Source: Embleya sp045207655 (GTDB lineage: Bacteria; Actinomycetota; Actinomycetes; Streptomycetales; Streptomycetaceae). Taken from it: DNA of 64,000 bases. Positions 24,505-33,489 of this stretch are shown piece by piece; the stretch's first letter is position 1, and every line of letters begins with the position of its first letter. A program made the translations under genes and the position numbers. The stretch is taken from the NCBI RefSeq assembly GCF_045207655.1, contig NZ_CP108784.1, positions 3,348,001 through 3,412,000 of the forward strand. The letters are read 5' to 3'. The notes below the pieces were generated by a model, which saw only the letters and a program-made list of their open reading frames with translations, was not told the DNA's origin and made no database searches.

Positions 24505-25455
24505 TCAAGCCCAGAGCTGACCCTGAAGTCCCTCCACCGCGGCCTCCGTGCTCTCGGCCGTGTAGATGCCGGTGGACAGATACTTCCAACCCGCGTCCGC
24601 GATCACGAAGGCGATGTCGGCCGACTCCCCCGCCTTGACCGCCTTGCGCGCCATCCCGAGGGCCGCGTGCAGCACCGCGCCGGTCGAGATGCCCGCGAAG
24701 ATGCCTTCCTTCTCCAGCAGCTCACGAGTACGTCGGACCGCGTCGGCGGAGCCCACCGAGTAGCGCGTGGTCAGCACGTCGGCGTCGTACAGCTCCGGCA
24801 CGAAGCCCTCGTCGAGGTTGCGCAGGCCGTACACGACGTCGTCGTAGCGCGGTTCGGCCGCCACGATGCTCACTCCCGGGACCTTCTCGCGCAGGTAGCG
24901 GCCGACCCCCATCAGCGTGCCGGTGGTGCCCAGACCGGCCACGAAGTGGGTGATCGTGGGCAGGTCCTCGAGCAGTTCGGGGCCGGTCGTGGCGTAGTGC
25001 GCGTCCGGATTGGCCGGGTTGCCGTACTGGTACAACATCACCCAGTCGGGATTCTCGGCCGCGAGCTCCTTGGCCACCCGGACCGCCGTGTTGGAGCCAC
25101 CCGCCGCGGGCGACCCGATGATCCGCGCGCCCCACATGCGCAGCAGTTCGCGGCGCTCCTCGGAGGTGTTCTCCGGCATCACGCAGACGATCCGATAGCC
25201 CTTGAGCTTGGCCGCCATCGCCAACGCGATGCCGGTGTTGCCCGAGGTCGGCTCCAGGATCGTGCAACCGGGGGTGAGCAGCCCGTCGCGCTCGGCCGCC
25301 TCGATCATGTGCAGGGCCGGACGGTCCTTGATCGAACCGGTCGGGTTGCGGTCCTCCAGCTTGGCCCACACCCGCACGGTCGGCGACGGCGACAGCGTCG
25401 GCAGGCCGACCAGCGGGGTGCGGCCGACCGAATCGAGCAACGATTCGTAACGCAT
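24505..25455 (-). CDS. cysM: CysO-dependent cysteine synthase (CysM)
   Basis: A 316-residue PLP enzyme of the cysteine synthase fold. The PLP Lys is in NPTGSIKDRPALHM (about residue 43), the phosphate loop in EPTSGNTGIALAMA, and the GLGTTGTLMG glycine loop follows. It resembles mycobacterial CysM, which uses O-phosphoserine and the thiocarboxylated carrier CysO instead of free sulfide. The cysO gene lies immediately upstream, with the stop and start codons sharing one base (TGATG), and a mec gene further upstream completes the pathway. The length and the C-terminal ending fit the mycobacterial type. Confidence 0.95.
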   Translation of the reverse strand: MRYESLLDSVGRTPLVGLPTLSPSPTVRVWAKLEDRNPTGSIKDRPALHMIEAAERDGLLTPGCTILEPTSGNTGIALAMAAKLKGYRIVCVMPENTSEERRELLRMWGARIIGSPAAGGSNTAVRVAKELAAENPDWVMLYQYGNPANPDAHYATTGPELLEDLPTITHFVAGLGTTGTLMGVGRYLREKVPGVSIVAAEPRYDDVVYGLRNLDEGFVPELYDADVLTTRYSVGSADAVRRTRELLEKEGIFAGISTGAVLHAALGMARKAVKAGESADIAFVIADAGWKYLSTGIYTAESTEAAVEGLQGQLWA

Positions 25456-25736
25456 CAGATCGCGCCGCCGGCGACCGCCGGAAGAATGGTGACCGTGTCG
25501 CCGTCGTCCAACGTGGTGCCGAGGCCGCCGGTGAAGCGCACGTCCTCGTCGTTGAGGTAGACGTTGACGAAGCGGCGCAACTCGCCGTTCTCCTCCACCA
25601 GTCGTCCCCGAACGCCCGGGTGCCGGGCCTCCAGGTCGACCAGCAGGTCGGCGAGGGTGGCACCCGAGCCGGGTACGGCCTTGGCGCCGTCGGTGTAGGT
25701 GCGAAGGATGGTCGGGATGCGGACCTCGATGGCCAT
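25455..25736 (-). CDS. cysO: Sulfur carrier protein CysO (MoaD/ThiS fold)
   Basis: A 93-residue ubiquitin-like carrier: MAIEVRIPTILRTYTDG, then VNVYLNDEDVRFTGGLGT and DDGDTVTILPAVAGG. In the active form the terminal Gly carries the thiocarboxylate that donates sulfur in cysteine synthesis. Here the diglycine is followed by two extra residues (Ala-Ile), so the carrier must be trimmed before it is adenylated and thiocarboxylated. The JAMM protease gene upstream is the likely trimmer as well as the enzyme that releases cysteine from CysO. GAGGAG lies 8 bp before the ATG at 25736. It is directly coupled to cysM. Confidence 0.95.
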   Translation of the reverse strand: MAIEVRIPTILRTYTDGAKAVPGSGATLADLLVDLEARHPGVRGRLVEENGELRRFVNVYLNDEDVRFTGGLGTTLDDGDTVTILPAVAGGAI

Positions 25737-26226
25737 GGATGCGCTCCTCTGGTGGTGACGCGTACGGAGAGAACGCAGTCCGGACGCGGGCCGCACCCTT
25801 GACGCTCCAGCGGGGACGGTGGAGACCGTGGGGCGGGGATCGTTCGCGTGCGCCGGTGCTGCGGGACGTGCCTGCTGCCTGGGGTGCCTGGTGGGCCGAT
25901 CCGGAAGCGGATCAGCTCACGCGCGCAGCGCGACAGAGGGCGCTGGAGAGTCGGCACAGATCGACGTGCAGGCGTGCGACGAGAAGCGCGCCCGGGGCAC
26001 CGCCCGCTACCGCTTCCGTCATATTCACGCCCGCATAACGCATATGGTCATGCTAGCCATTCCATCGAGAGGCTCCGATGTGATCTCGCATGCCGGAACA
26101 TGCCATACCGACAGGTGAGACGCAGCCCGGCGAGAATATCCGACGAATCGGGTATTCGTCCCGAAATCACCCGTCCCTTGGGCTTCGAACAGTCACCGAA
26201 CAACCCGCGAACAGCCGTCGGCCGGG
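25737..26226. other. Long intergenic region between mec and cysO
   Basis: About 490 bp separates the mec gene from cysO although both are on the same strand, so cysO-cysM probably has its own promoter here. The region 26030-26160 is comparatively AT-rich and contains a 10-bp hairpin, GAATATCCGA (26134-26143) with TCGGGTATTC (26148-26157), around a CGAA loop. The hairpin lies about 70 bp after the mec stop and may end that transcript. No gene or known riboswitch was recognised. Confidence 0.5.
26134..26157 (-). terminator. Hairpin downstream of mec
   Basis: A 10-bp stem with one G-U/C-A type mismatch and a four-base CGAA loop, about 70 bp downstream of the mec stop codon on the minus strand. 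It has no U tract. A terminator or attenuator role is plausible but unproven. Confidence 0.35.
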
Positions 26227-26640
26227 TCAATAGGCCTCCACCACGTCGACCTCCTCCTCGGTGATCACACCGTCGACGATCCGGTACGACCGGAACTCGT
26301 ACGTCTCCTCCTCCCTCGTCGACACGAGCACGTAGTGCGCGTTGGGCTCGGACGCGTACGACACGTCCGTGCGCGAGGGGTACGCCTCGGTCGCGGTGTG
26401 CGAGTGGTAGACGATCACGGGCTCCTCGTCCCGGTCGTCCATCTCGCGGTAGAGCTTGAACAGGTCGGCCGAGTCGAACTCGTAGAACGTGGGCGACCGC
26501 GCGGCGTTGAGCATCGGGATGAACCGCTCGGGGCGGTCGGTGCCCTCGGGGCCCGCGACGACGCCGCACGCCTCGTCGGGGTGGTCGGCACGGGCGTGGG
26601 CGACGATCCGATCGCGCAGGGCTGCGGTGATGGTGAGCAT
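26227..26640 (-). CDS. mec: Mec-type JAMM/MPN+ metalloprotease
   Basis: A 137-residue JAB1/MPN/Mov34 metalloenzyme. The JAMM motif is complete: the Glu in DEACGVVAG (about residues 22-30), HSHTATEAYPSRTD (HxH-x7-S-x2-D, about 77-90). In mycobacteria and streptomycetes, Mec removes the newly made cysteine from CysO or trims residues after the carrier's diglycine. The neighbouring cysO has two extra C-terminal residues, which suits the trimming role. It is upstream of cysO-cysM on the same strand but 490 bp away. The ATG at 26640 has only a weak ribosome binding site. Confidence 0.93.
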   Translation of the reverse strand: MLTITAALRDRIVAHARADHPDEACGVVAGPEGTDRPERFIPMLNAARSPTFYEFDSADLFKLYREMDDRDEEPVIVYHSHTATEAYPSRTDVSYASEPNAHYVLVSTREEETYEFRSYRIVDGVITEEEVDVVEAY

Positions 26641-26733
26641 GCCCCGAGCGTACTGAGCGCCCCCGGGACCCGCGCGACACCTCACCCCCGCCCCGCCCCG
26701 CCACTCCACGCACCGGGCCGGCCCGTCCGCCGC

Positions 26734-28143
26734 TCAGACCCTGACCGGCTTCCCGCGCCGCGCCGAGGCGTACGCCGCCACCAGGAACGCCACCCAGATC
26801 GGCACCACGTACAGCGCGATCCTGGTGTCCGCCGAGAACCCGAGCAGGACCACCACCATCAGCAGGAAGGCCAACACCGCCCAGCCCGTGTACGGCGCGC
26901 CCGGCATCCGGAAGCCGTGTCCCGCCAGCCGTCCCCGGTTCACCGCGCGCCGGTAGCGCATCTGGCACGCGACGATCATGCCCCAGGTCCACAGCGCGCC
27001 CACGGTGGCCACCGAGGTGATGTACATGAACGCCTTCTCCGGCACCAGCGCGTTGATCAGCACGCCGACGCCCATCACGATCGCCGACACGGTGATCGCC
27101 ATGGCCGGCACCCGATGCGAGCTGAGCGTGCTCACCTGCGGCGGCGCCTGCCCTTCGACGGCGAGCGTGCGCAACATCCGGCCGGTCGAGTACAGGCCCG
27201 AGTTGCACGAGGACAGCGCGGCGGTGAGCACCACGAAGTTGATGATCGCCGCCGCGGCCGGGATGCCCACCCGGTCGAAGACGACCACGAACGGGCTCTC
27301 CTTGGCGTGGAAGTCGGTCCACGGCGCGAGCGAGAGGATGATCACCAGGGCGCCGATGTAGAACAGCCCGATCCGGAACGGGATGGTGTTGATCGCGCGC
27401 GGCAGCACCTTCTCCGGGTCCTGCGCCTCCCCCGCGGTGACACCGATCAGCTCGACGCCCAGGAACGCGAACATCACGATCTGGAGCACCATCAACGTCT
27501 CGCCGACGCCGTTGGGCGCGAACCCGCCGTCCGACCACAGGTGCGAGACGGACGCCTGGTCACCGGCCTCGCCGAAGCCGAGGATCAGCACCCCGATGCC
27601 GACCAGGATCATCCCGACGATCGCGGTCACCTTGATCATCGAGAACCAGAACTCGAACTCGCCGAACAGCTTGACCGAGATCAGGTTGGCGGCGAACAGC
27701 GCCAGCAGGACCACCAGCGCGGTCACCCACTGCGGGATCCAGGACCACCAGTACTGCACGTAGACGCCCGCCGCGGTGATCTCGGCCATCCCGGTGACAA
27801 CCCACATGATCCAATATGTCCACCCGGTCACGAACCCCGCGAACGGCCCGAAGAACTCCCTCGCGTACTCGGCGAAACTGCCCGCCACCGGCCGGTACAT
27901 CAGCAGCTCGCCCAGCGCGCGCATGACGAAGAAGATCAGTACGCCGGCCACCGCGTAGGCCGCGATCAACGACGGCCCGGCCTTCTCGATCGCGCCGCCC
28001 GCGCCCAGGAAGAGCCCGGTGCCGATCGCGCCGCCGATCGCGATCATCTGGATCTGACGGCCGTTCAGCCCCCGTTCGTACCCCTCGGCGTCGACACCCG
28101 GTTCGACCGCCTGCGCGCTCGACTCGGCCTTGATGTCCGTCAT
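26734..28143 (-). CDS. Amino acid permease (AAT/CycA-like, APC superfamily)
   Basis: A 469-residue membrane protein with about twelve helices and the APC signature in IQMIAIGGAIGTGLFLGAG (helix 1). Strong similarity in pattern to the D-serine/D-alanine/glycine and asparagine permease group is seen, including GVELIGVTAGEAQDPEKVLP in helix 6-7 and SSCNSGLYSTGRMLRTLA. It imports amino acids with protons at the cytoplasmic membrane; the exact substrate cannot be read. ATG at 28143 follows GGGAGCG by 5 bp. The hydrophilic N-terminal tail of about 40 residues is normal for the family. It has no coupled neighbour. Confidence 0.9.
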   Translation of the reverse strand: MTDIKAESSAQAVEPGVDAEGYERGLNGRQIQMIAIGGAIGTGLFLGAGGAIEKAGPSLIAAYAVAGVLIFFVMRALGELLMYRPVAGSFAEYAREFFGPFAGFVTGWTYWIMWVVTGMAEITAAGVYVQYWWSWIPQWVTALVVLLALFAANLISVKLFGEFEFWFSMIKVTAIVGMILVGIGVLILGFGEAGDQASVSHLWSDGGFAPNGVGETLMVLQIVMFAFLGVELIGVTAGEAQDPEKVLPRAINTIPFRIGLFYIGALVIILSLAPWTDFHAKESPFVVVFDRVGIPAAAAIINFVVLTAALSSCNSGLYSTGRMLRTLAVEGQAPPQVSTLSSHRVPAMAITVSAIVMGVGVLINALVPEKAFMYITSVATVGALWTWGMIVACQMRYRRAVNRGRLAGHGFRMPGAPYTGWAVLAFLLMVVVLLGFSADTRIALYVVPIWVAFLVAAYASARRGKPVRV

Positions 28144-28284
28144 GATCGCTCCCGTTCGTTGGTACGGAGGCCGTATTACCAACGAAAACGAGCGGAAACC
28201 CGAATGCCGAACGGTCCGGCGTGTCCCTTTCGCCGGATGTACTCCCGCGGTCGGCGGCACGCGGCCACGGCCCGCGGTACGGCG

Positions 28285-28884
28285 CTACAGCGCCCCGAGC
28301 AGCGAGTCCTGCAACCCGCCCAGCCAGTGGAAGACCGCGAACAGCCAGCGTCGCGGATCGTCGTCGGCCAGTTTGGCCTCGAATTCCTCCATGTCCTCGG
28401 TGACTTCGAGCCGGGTACCGATCACCAGGCGCAGGTCGTTGAGGGTGCCGAGCCAGGCCTGGATGCCCTGCTCGTCGAGCACCACGCGGTGTTCGCCGCC
28501 CTGCGCGCGCAGTTCCTCGGCGCCCGGCGGTTCGGTGAGGTCGACCAACTCGGCCAGGTCGGCCAGCACGATCCGCGCGTTGTCGCGCTTGCGCAGCCGC
28601 AGGTCGGTCTCGGTGTAGCGGCGGAACTCGGCCGCCGCCTCGGCGTCCTCGGCGTAGGCGTCCGGCAGCAGGCGGGCGAGCGCGGGGTCGTCCGGGGTGA
28701 CCGGCGTGTCGGTCGAGCCGAGCCCGGTCAGGCCCAGCTCGGCGGCCAGCGGGTCGCTCGCCTCGTCGTCGGGCGAGACCATCTCGACCAGTTGACCGCA
28801 CAGATCGGCCAGCACTCGCACGTGCATGTCCTCCAGGACGATCTCGGGTCGTCCCGAGCGTCCGCGCATGAAGAGGCCGTTCAC
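28285..28884 (-). CDS. DUF2017 family protein
   Basis: A 199-residue soluble protein of the actinomycete DUF2017 family, which is nearly always encoded directly after clpS. Visible marks are the EIVLEDMHVRVLADLCGQLV start, an acidic Pro-rich middle, EFRRYTETDLRLRKRDNARI and the RWLFAVFHWLGGLQDSLL end. Function unknown; the constant pairing with ClpS suggests a link to Clp-dependent proteolysis. A GTG at 28884 is used, with an ATG at 28869 as alternative. It lies 73 bp downstream of clpS in the same orientation. Confidence 0.88.
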   Translation of the reverse strand: MNGLFMRGRSGRPEIVLEDMHVRVLADLCGQLVEMVSPDDEASDPLAAELGLTGLGSTDTPVTPDDPALARLLPDAYAEDAEAAAEFRRYTETDLRLRKRDNARIVLADLAELVDLTEPPGAEELRAQGGEHRVVLDEQGIQAWLGTLNDLRLVIGTRLEVTEDMEEFEAKLADDDPRRWLFAVFHWLGGLQDSLLGAL

Positions 28885-28957
28885 AGGCTGTGCAACTCCC
28901 GGGGAATATGGGGCGGAAACCGGAGGGGCCGGCCGGGCCGAGCGAACCGAGCGGGTG

Positions 28958-29248
28958 TCACTTGTCGTGCTGGATGGTGGCCCACAGGCCGAATCCGTGC
29001 ATCGCGGTGGTGTCGCGCTCCATCTCCTCGCGCGTCCCCGACGAGACCACGGCCCGACCCTTGTTGTGCACGTCGTGCATGAGCTTCTCCGCCTTCTTCT
29101 TCGGATAGCCGAAGTAGGACTGGAAGACGTAGGTCACGTACGACATCAAATTGATCGGGTCGTTCCAGACGATGCACACCCACGGGGTCTCCGCCCGGAC
29201 GTCCTCTTCGGGCTTCTGCTTCTCGACCTCGATGGGAGCGACACTCAT
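28958..29248 (-). CDS. clpS: ATP-dependent Clp protease adaptor ClpS
   Basis: A 96-residue adaptor that delivers N-degron substrates to the ClpAP/ClpCP protease. The ClpS core is clear: PWVCIVWNDPINLMSYVTYV, with the Asn-Asp that binds the substrate alpha-amino group, then FGYPKKKAEKLMHDVHNKGR, and a C-terminal strand. The ATG at 29248 is used; another at 29257 would add three residues. The next gene on the strand is DUF2017, the usual partner. Confidence 0.95.
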   Translation of the reverse strand: MSVAPIEVEKQKPEEDVRAETPWVCIVWNDPINLMSYVTYVFQSYFGYPKKKAEKLMHDVHNKGRAVVSSGTREEMERDTTAMHGFGLWATIQHDK

Positions 29249-29364
29249 GGGTCCCATGCTGCCATCAGCCCAGGGCCCGGGCGAACCGGCTCGACGGTGG
29301 TGTTCGGGCCCGGATGTGACCCGGGGCGTACACGTCACCCCTCCGGTACGGCAAAATCCCGCCC

Positions 29365-30309
29365 ATGTCCTCTGCACCCGCACCGGGTTGGTACCCGGAT
29401 CCGGAGATCACCGGCCACATCCGCTACTGGGACGGCGGTGCCTGGGTGCCGGACAGCAGCCGGCCGGCCGAGGAACCCGGCCGGCCCGCCGCCGAACAAC
29501 CGGACCCGGCCACAGAGTCCGGCGGCCCCGAGGCGATCGAGCAGGGCGGCCGGGTGATCCAGGGCGAGGTGTTGTCCGCGCGCATCGGCGCTCCGTACGA
29601 CATGTCCTCGACCGGCACGTACGCGCCGCCGGCCGGTTCACCCGGCCCCGGTGCCGCCGGCTCGTCCGACGCGGGCACGTCGTGGTCCGGCCCGACCGGC
29701 CCGACCGCCCCCACCGGCCCGGCGCGCGGCTCGACGCCGCCGGCGGGCGGGGTGCCGCCACAGCGCGCGGCCGAGGAGCCGGGGCCGTGGCGACCGGTCC
29801 AGGCCGACATCTTCGGCAGCAACGAACGGCGCCCGGCGAACCTGGGCCGACGGCTGCTGGCCCGGATCGCCGACGCGCTGGTGCCGCTCGCGGCCGGCGT
29901 CGCGGTCGGCATCCCGATCGTCCCGGACGCGGTCGAGCACATCCGGGACAAGATCGACCGGGCCCGCTACGAGGGCCGCGACACCACGGTCTGGCTGATC
30001 GACGGCACCACCGGGACCGCGATCGCGATGGTGCTCGGCGCCGTGCTCGTGGCCGCGCTGCTGTACGAGGCGCTGCCCACCTGGAAGTGGGGTCGCTCGC
30101 TCGGCAAGACCCTGTTCGGCCTGCGTGTCGCGGACCTGGACAGCCACGACACCCCCTCGCTGTGGCAGTCGGTGCGACGCTGGCTGGTCCTGTACGTACC
30201 GGGCGTGTTCGTGGTCGGCGTGCTCGGCGCGCTGTGGGGTCTCTTCGATCGGCCGTGGCGGCAGGGGCTGCACGACAAGGCGGCGCGCACGTTCGTCGCG
30301 CGCGACTGA
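29365..30309 (+). CDS. RDD-family membrane protein with N-terminal DUF2510 domain
   Basis: A 314-residue protein. The first about 30 residues are a DUF2510 motif (PGWYPDPEITGHIRYWDGGAW). A Pro/Ala-rich low-complexity linker follows to about residue 150, then an RDD membrane domain with three or four helices (about 165-305), with the typical GRSLGKTLFGLRV and DRPWRQGLHDKAARTFV ends. RDD proteins are small transport-like membrane proteins of uncertain role, in some cases tied to salt tolerance. It is followed 142 bp later by a second RDD gene. Divergent from clpS. Confidence 0.88.
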   Translation: MSSAPAPGWYPDPEITGHIRYWDGGAWVPDSSRPAEEPGRPAAEQPDPATESGGPEAIEQGGRVIQGEVLSARIGAPYDMSSTGTYAPPAGSPGPGAAGSSDAGTSWSGPTGPTAPTGPARGSTPPAGGVPPQRAAEEPGPWRPVQADIFGSNERRPANLGRRLLARIADALVPLAAGVAVGIPIVPDAVEHIRDKIDRARYEGRDTTVWLIDGTTGTAIAMVLGAVLVAALLYEALPTWKWGRSLGKTLFGLRVADLDSHDTPSLWQSVRRWLVLYVPGVFVVGVLGALWGLFDRPWRQGLHDKAARTFVARD

Positions 30310-30451
30310 CCGACCGGGCCGGGCGCGGCCGGCCCGCCGGCCGGTCACCCGATCACCGCGTCACCACCCCGTCACCCGTACAGACGCGACACGACCGGAT
30401 TGGTCGAACACGTCACGGTAGCGTCGGCTTTTGTCCGGTTTACTCAGCTTT

Positions 30452-31174
30452 ATGACAGGTAGTGCACCGCCTCCGCCACCCGACCCGTTCGGAGACGACC
30501 CCTCGGGTCGAAACCCCTACGGGCAGCAACCACCGCCCGGTCAGCCGCCCCACGGACAGCAGCCGCCTCCCGGATCGGACCCGTCCGGACGGCGGCAACC
30601 TCCGTACGGCGAGAATCCCTCCGGGCAACCGCCGTACGGCCAGGACCCGACCGGACAGTATCCGTACGGTCAGGGCGGCCCGTACGGCCAGGACCCGTCC
30701 TACGGCACGGGTGGCGGCACGGGCGGGTACGGGGCCGGGCCGGAGCTCGCCGGTCCGTGGCGGCGGCTGCTCGCGCGGATCATCGACAGCATCATCGTCG
30801 GCGTGCTCGCGGGCCTGCTCTCGTGGCCGCTCACCGACTACGACTACGACGACATGAGCTTCGGCACGCAGTTCACCTCGGGGCTGATCTTCTCGCTGCT
30901 GTACTTCCTCTACGAGGGCTTCCAGCTCGACCGCTACGGTCGCACGCTCGGCAAACGGGTGCTGCGCATCCGGGTGGTGCGGGTGGCCGACGGCGGGCCC
31001 ATCGCGGGATCGCCCGCATGGACCCGCGCCGGCGTGTTCACGCTGCCCCCGATCGTGCCCTGCCTGGGCACGATCTTCTGGCTGGTCAACGTGTTGTGGC
31101 AGTTCTGGGATCAGCCGTGGCATCAGTGTCTGCACGACAAGGCGGCCAAGACCACCGTCATCCGCGGGTCGTGA
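30452..31174 (+). CDS. RDD-family membrane protein with Pro/Gly/Gln-rich N-terminus
   Basis: A 240-residue protein. Residues 5-95 are a repetitive Pro/Gly/Gln/Tyr-rich tail (PYGQ-, PPGQP- and NPSGQPPYGQ-like repeats), likely cytoplasmic and disordered. An RDD domain with three helices follows, with the signature RLLARIIDSIIVGVLAGLL, GRTLGKRVLRIRVV and DQPWHQCLHDKAAKTTVI. No clear ribosome binding site precedes the ATG at 30452; a TTG at 30431 is an alternative. Tail-bearing RDD proteins are common in actinomycetes. It overlaps by 17 bp the convergent small membrane protein gene. Confidence 0.87.
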   Translation: MTGSAPPPPPDPFGDDPSGRNPYGQQPPPGQPPHGQQPPPGSDPSGRRQPPYGENPSGQPPYGQDPTGQYPYGQGGPYGQDPSYGTGGGTGGYGAGPELAGPWRRLLARIIDSIIVGVLAGLLSWPLTDYDYDDMSFGTQFTSGLIFSLLYFLYEGFQLDRYGRTLGKRVLRIRVVRVADGGPIAGSPAWTRAGVFTLPPIVPCLGTIFWLVNVLWQFWDQPWHQCLHDKAAKTTVIRGS

Positions 31175-31361
31175 CCCGAGGCTGGTGATGCCGAGCGCGA
31201 ATGCCGAGCACTGCCGTCGTCGTGCCCAGCGCGACCCCGATGCCCATGGCGACGGCAGCACCCGCCACGGTGCGCGGCTCCCAGGCCGCCAATAGTGAGA
31301 CCGTCAAGACGATCGTGACGAATACGCCGTAGCCGAGTCGGAAGAAATCTCCTCTTGCCAC
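31158..31361 (-). CDS. Small two-helix membrane protein
   Basis: A 67-residue hypothetical protein starting at GTG 31361, with GGGAGG about 9 bp upstream. It has two hydrophobic helices (about 10-27 and 31-52) flanked by basic residues (MARGDFFRLG and IRARHHQPRVTTRG). Its 3' end overlaps the RDD gene by 17 bp, tail to tail. It resembles many short actinomycete membrane proteins and has no named family that I recognise. Confidence 0.6.
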   Translation of the reverse strand: MARGDFFRLGYGVFVTIVLTVSLLAAWEPRTVAGAAVAMGIGVALGTTTAVLGIRARHHQPRVTTRG

Positions 31362-31552
31362 GACGCACCACCTCCCCTGCACCCCTTTGTGCACGCCCCC
31401 CGCTCTCACGCTACTGCTCACGACGCGCAATGTAACCAGTCGATTGCGATCGGGATTTATCGGTCCCGGCTCCGGGCACCCTCCCGCGACGGTCGGAGCA
31501 CCGATCCCGCGATTGAAGACAGCCCCAGGACCGCCCGACCCGGAGAGTCCAC

Positions 31553-33347
31553 GTGAACCGCAGGCACGTCACCCCCGTCGTCACCGCGTTGTGCGCGCTG
31601 CTCGTGCCGGCCGCCGCCCCGGCCGCGCCGGGCCGGATCGCGGACGTCCCGGGCGAGCGCACCGGCTCCGGAACCTTCGTCGAACGCGACGACGACCTGG
31701 CGCACCCCTTCACCGAGCGGCGCAGACAACGACGCGACGCGGCGGTACGGGCGATGACCGAGGACCCGGCGCTGACGGCGCGCACGGTGCCGGCGGGCGA
31801 GGCGGGCGCCGCGGAGACCCGGCCGCCCGCCGAGGCGCGGGTGTTCGTGGTCCTGGTCGAGTTCGGCGATCGCCTCGACGCGCCGAACGGGCATCGCTAC
31901 AGCTCCCGGCCGGGTCCTCGACACGGCACCATCCCGGCGCCGAACCGGGCCGAGGACACCACGACGCTGTGGCGATCGAGCTACGAACGCGACCACTTCC
32001 GGGGCCTGTTCTTCGGCCCGGGCACCGACTCGCCCTCGCTGGCCTCGTACTACCGCGCGCAGTCCGCGGGCCGCTACTCGCTCGACGGCGAGGTCACCGA
32101 GTGGGTCCGGGTGCCCTACAACGAGGCGCGCTACGGCAACGACGGGTGTGGCCGCAACGTGTGCCAGGACGTGTGGGCTCTGGTCCGGGACGCGATGAAG
32201 GTCTGGTACGACGGGCGGATCGCCGGGGGGGCTGACCGCCGCACAGGTCCGCGACGAGCTCGCGTCGTTCGACCGCTGGGACCGGGACGACTTCGACGGC
32301 GACGGCGACTTCGACGAGCCGGACGGCTACCTCGACAACCTGGAGATCGTGCACGCCGGCGTGGACAAGGCCCAGGGCGGCGGCGAACAGGGCCGGGGCG
32401 CGGTGTGGTCGCACCGCTGGTACGCGTACGCCGACCGGGTCGGTCGCACCGGACCGGCGACGAACCGCGCGGGCGGCACACCGATCGGCGACTCCGGGAT
32501 CTGGGCCGGGGACTACACGATCCAGTCGGAGAACGGCGGACTGGGCATGATCGCCCACGAATTCGGTCACAACCTGGGCCTGCCGGACCTGTACGACCGA
32601 GGCAACTCGACCGACGGCCCGCCGGGCTTCTGGTCGCTGATGGCGCTCGGCGGCTACCTCGGCGACGAGGACGGCGCGGGCTCACTGCCGGGCTCGTTGT
32701 CCGCGTGGGACAAGCTGCAACTGGGCTGGTTGGACGTACGCATCGTGGACCCCACCCGCAAGACCGTGGCCCAACTCGCGCCGAACCAGTCCACGGGCGA
32801 CCCACAGGCACTGCTCGTCCCGCTGCCACCACGCCCCGGAAGCAACGCCAAACGTTGGTACATCGTGGAGAACCGGCAATACGTCGGCGCGGACACCACC
32901 CTCGTTACCGGCCCCTACCAACTCACCGGCAACAAACGCGTGGCCGCCCACTTCCCGTACGGCGAGGGCGTCCTGATCTGGCTGTGGGACACCTCCTTCA
33001 CCGACAACGACGTCTCCCGCCACCCCGGCGAGGGCCTGATCCTGCCCGTCGACATCCACCCGGCTCCCCTCCTGGACCGGACCGGAAAACCGCTCCCCGC
33101 CCGCTTCCAGACCGCCGACGCCGCACTGACCTCCACCACGGAACACACCTCGGCGATCACCCTGGGCAACCTGGGCACCTTCCCCTCCCGCCCAGGCGTC
33201 CCCACCTTCACCGACAGCGCGGTGTATTGGTCCGCCACGTCCCCCAACACCGGCGTGAAAGTCCCCCACACCGGCACCACAATCACCACAGAAGGCCCCA
33301 CCCGCACCGGCACCGCCGCCCGAGTAACAGTCGGCCCCACCCCCTGA
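31553..33347 (+). pseudogene. M6-family secreted metalloprotease, frameshifted
   Basis: An immune-inhibitor-A/M6-like secreted zinc peptidase. The first frame (from GTG 31553, GGAGAG 5 bp upstream) carries a signal peptide (about 1-26), the propeptide region and VFVVLVEFGDR. The second frame (to 33347) carries the catalytic motif MIAHEFGHNLGLPDLYD (HExxHxxGxxD) and the substrate-cleft region. The two frames join at a G7 run (32225-32231) by removing one G, giving a continuous RIAGGLTAAQVRDELASFDR. The joined product is about 597 residues, normal for the family. As sequenced the gene is broken before the active site. A one-base sequencing error in the homopolymer is as likely as real decay. 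Confidence 0.8.
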
Positions 33348-33489
33348 CCCCCGCCCACCCTCAACAACCACCACACCCCACAGCCACCAACCAAACGCCC
33401 CACCACCAGAACACGGCACACCCACCGCACATCGCGGCACAACCAACACCCACGCCACCCTCAAGTCCCGGCCAAGCCACCCCAACAGC

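Noticed and set aside
24201..25560. Extended C-terminal domain on the methyltransferase
   Set aside because: Low-complexity translation antisense to cysM and cysO; a one-base indel in a C6 run explains the lost stop better.
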